DNA of 7,647 nucleotides from Burkholderiales bacterium (lineage in GTDB: Bacteria; Pseudomonadota; Gammaproteobacteria; Burkholderiales; Ga0077523): positions 1-7,647 of the forward strand of contig JALORJ010000109.1 of NCBI GenBank assembly GCA_025459035.1. Reading direction: 5' to 3'. This document shows positions 7,497-7,647 of this stretch, in pieces. The position numbers and the translations under genes were made by a program. How positions within the stretch are numbered: the first letter of the stretch is position 1; every line of letters starts with the position of its first letter. Below the pieces are notes generated by a model. The model was not told where the DNA came from. It saw nothing but the letters and a program-made list of their open reading frames with translations, and ran no database searches.

Positions 7497-7647
7497 TCAG
7501 CCGCGCGATCGATCCCTGCGGCGGCGCGCGACCGCTGCACCGGCCATGGCGAGCCCGGCCGACATCGCGGCGACGGTCGCCGGTTCGGGCACGACGTAGC
7601 GGAAGTTGTCGAAACCGAGCCCGCCCGGATCGAGAACTCGAGCAGCC
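7497..7647 (-). CDS. C-terminal fragment of a second PEP-CTERM sorting-signal protein
   Basis: The frame is open from the window edge for 49 residues and ends with TGA at 7499-7497. It reads GLGFDNFRYV, then VPEP, then a hydrophobic helix (ATVAAMSAGLAMAGAAVA) and a terminal RRRRDRSRG. This is a textbook PEP-CTERM signal: motif, membrane segment and Arg cluster a few residues from the end. The GFDNFRYV stretch just before the motif is frequent in exported beta-sandwich proteins of this class. The protein should be secreted, processed by an exosortase and placed at the cell surface or in the matrix. The N-terminal part lies outside the window, so its function cannot be given. A strong hairpin follows at 7460-7487. 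Confidence 0.85.
   Translation of the reverse strand, partial: AARVLDPGGLGFDNFRYVVPEPATVAAMSAGLAMAGAAVARRRRDRSRG

Noticed and set aside
7337..7540. Upstream extension of the hydroxylase frame to 7540
   Set aside because: It would run through the terminator hairpin and into the PEP-CTERM gene. Family homology begins at MIRTGQQY (7336).

Overview
The window is very GC-rich DNA (about 70% by eye) from what is probably a betaproteobacterium of the Burkholderiales/Rhodocyclales type. The main clues are PEP-CTERM sorting signals at both edges, a LysR regulator, and tightly packed, overlapping genes. This taxonomic call is an inference. The GC content also opens long shadow frames on the opposite strand, which I left out.

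Layout: the left edge (8-217, + strand) holds the C-terminal end of a PEP-CTERM protein. The right edge (7497-7647, - strand) holds the C-terminal end of a second one. Between them lies one compact block of six genes, all on the - strand, read from right to left. They are a flavin-dependent hydroxylase of the HpaB family (7336-5828), a Rid-family protein (5825-5412), a DUF1028 Ntn-hydrolase-like protein (5365-4688), a LysR regulator (4569-3628), a covalent-FMN/4Fe-4S amine dehydrogenase of the trimethylamine/histamine dehydrogenase family (3628-1469), and an M20 zinc amidohydrolase of the ArgE type (1472-255). Gaps and overlaps are 2 bp, 46 bp, 118 bp, a 1-bp TGATG and a 4-bp ATGA, so an operon is likely. 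A terminator-like hairpin ends the right-hand PEP-CTERM gene. The 124-bp stretch from that hairpin to the hydroxylase start carries two dyads and a weak promoter-like pair.

The most informative gene is the dehydrogenase. It keeps the flavinylated Cys, the four Fe-S Cys and the Tyr/His/Asp catalytic set of trimethylamine dehydrogenase. Its substrate pocket has Gln/Trp/Asp where the trimethylamine enzyme has the Tyr/Trp/Trp aromatic bowl. As I remember it, that Gln/Trp/Asp set is the one described for histamine dehydrogenase. Together with a ring hydroxylase lacking the usual substrate Tyr, a Rid protein, and two amide-bond hydrolases, the block looks like a catabolic operon for an amine attached to a (hetero)aromatic ring, possibly histamine or a relative. 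The family calls are firm. The substrate and pathway order are hypotheses. No flavin reductase, ETF, aldehyde dehydrogenase or transporter is in the window, so the system must be incomplete here or use partners elsewhere.
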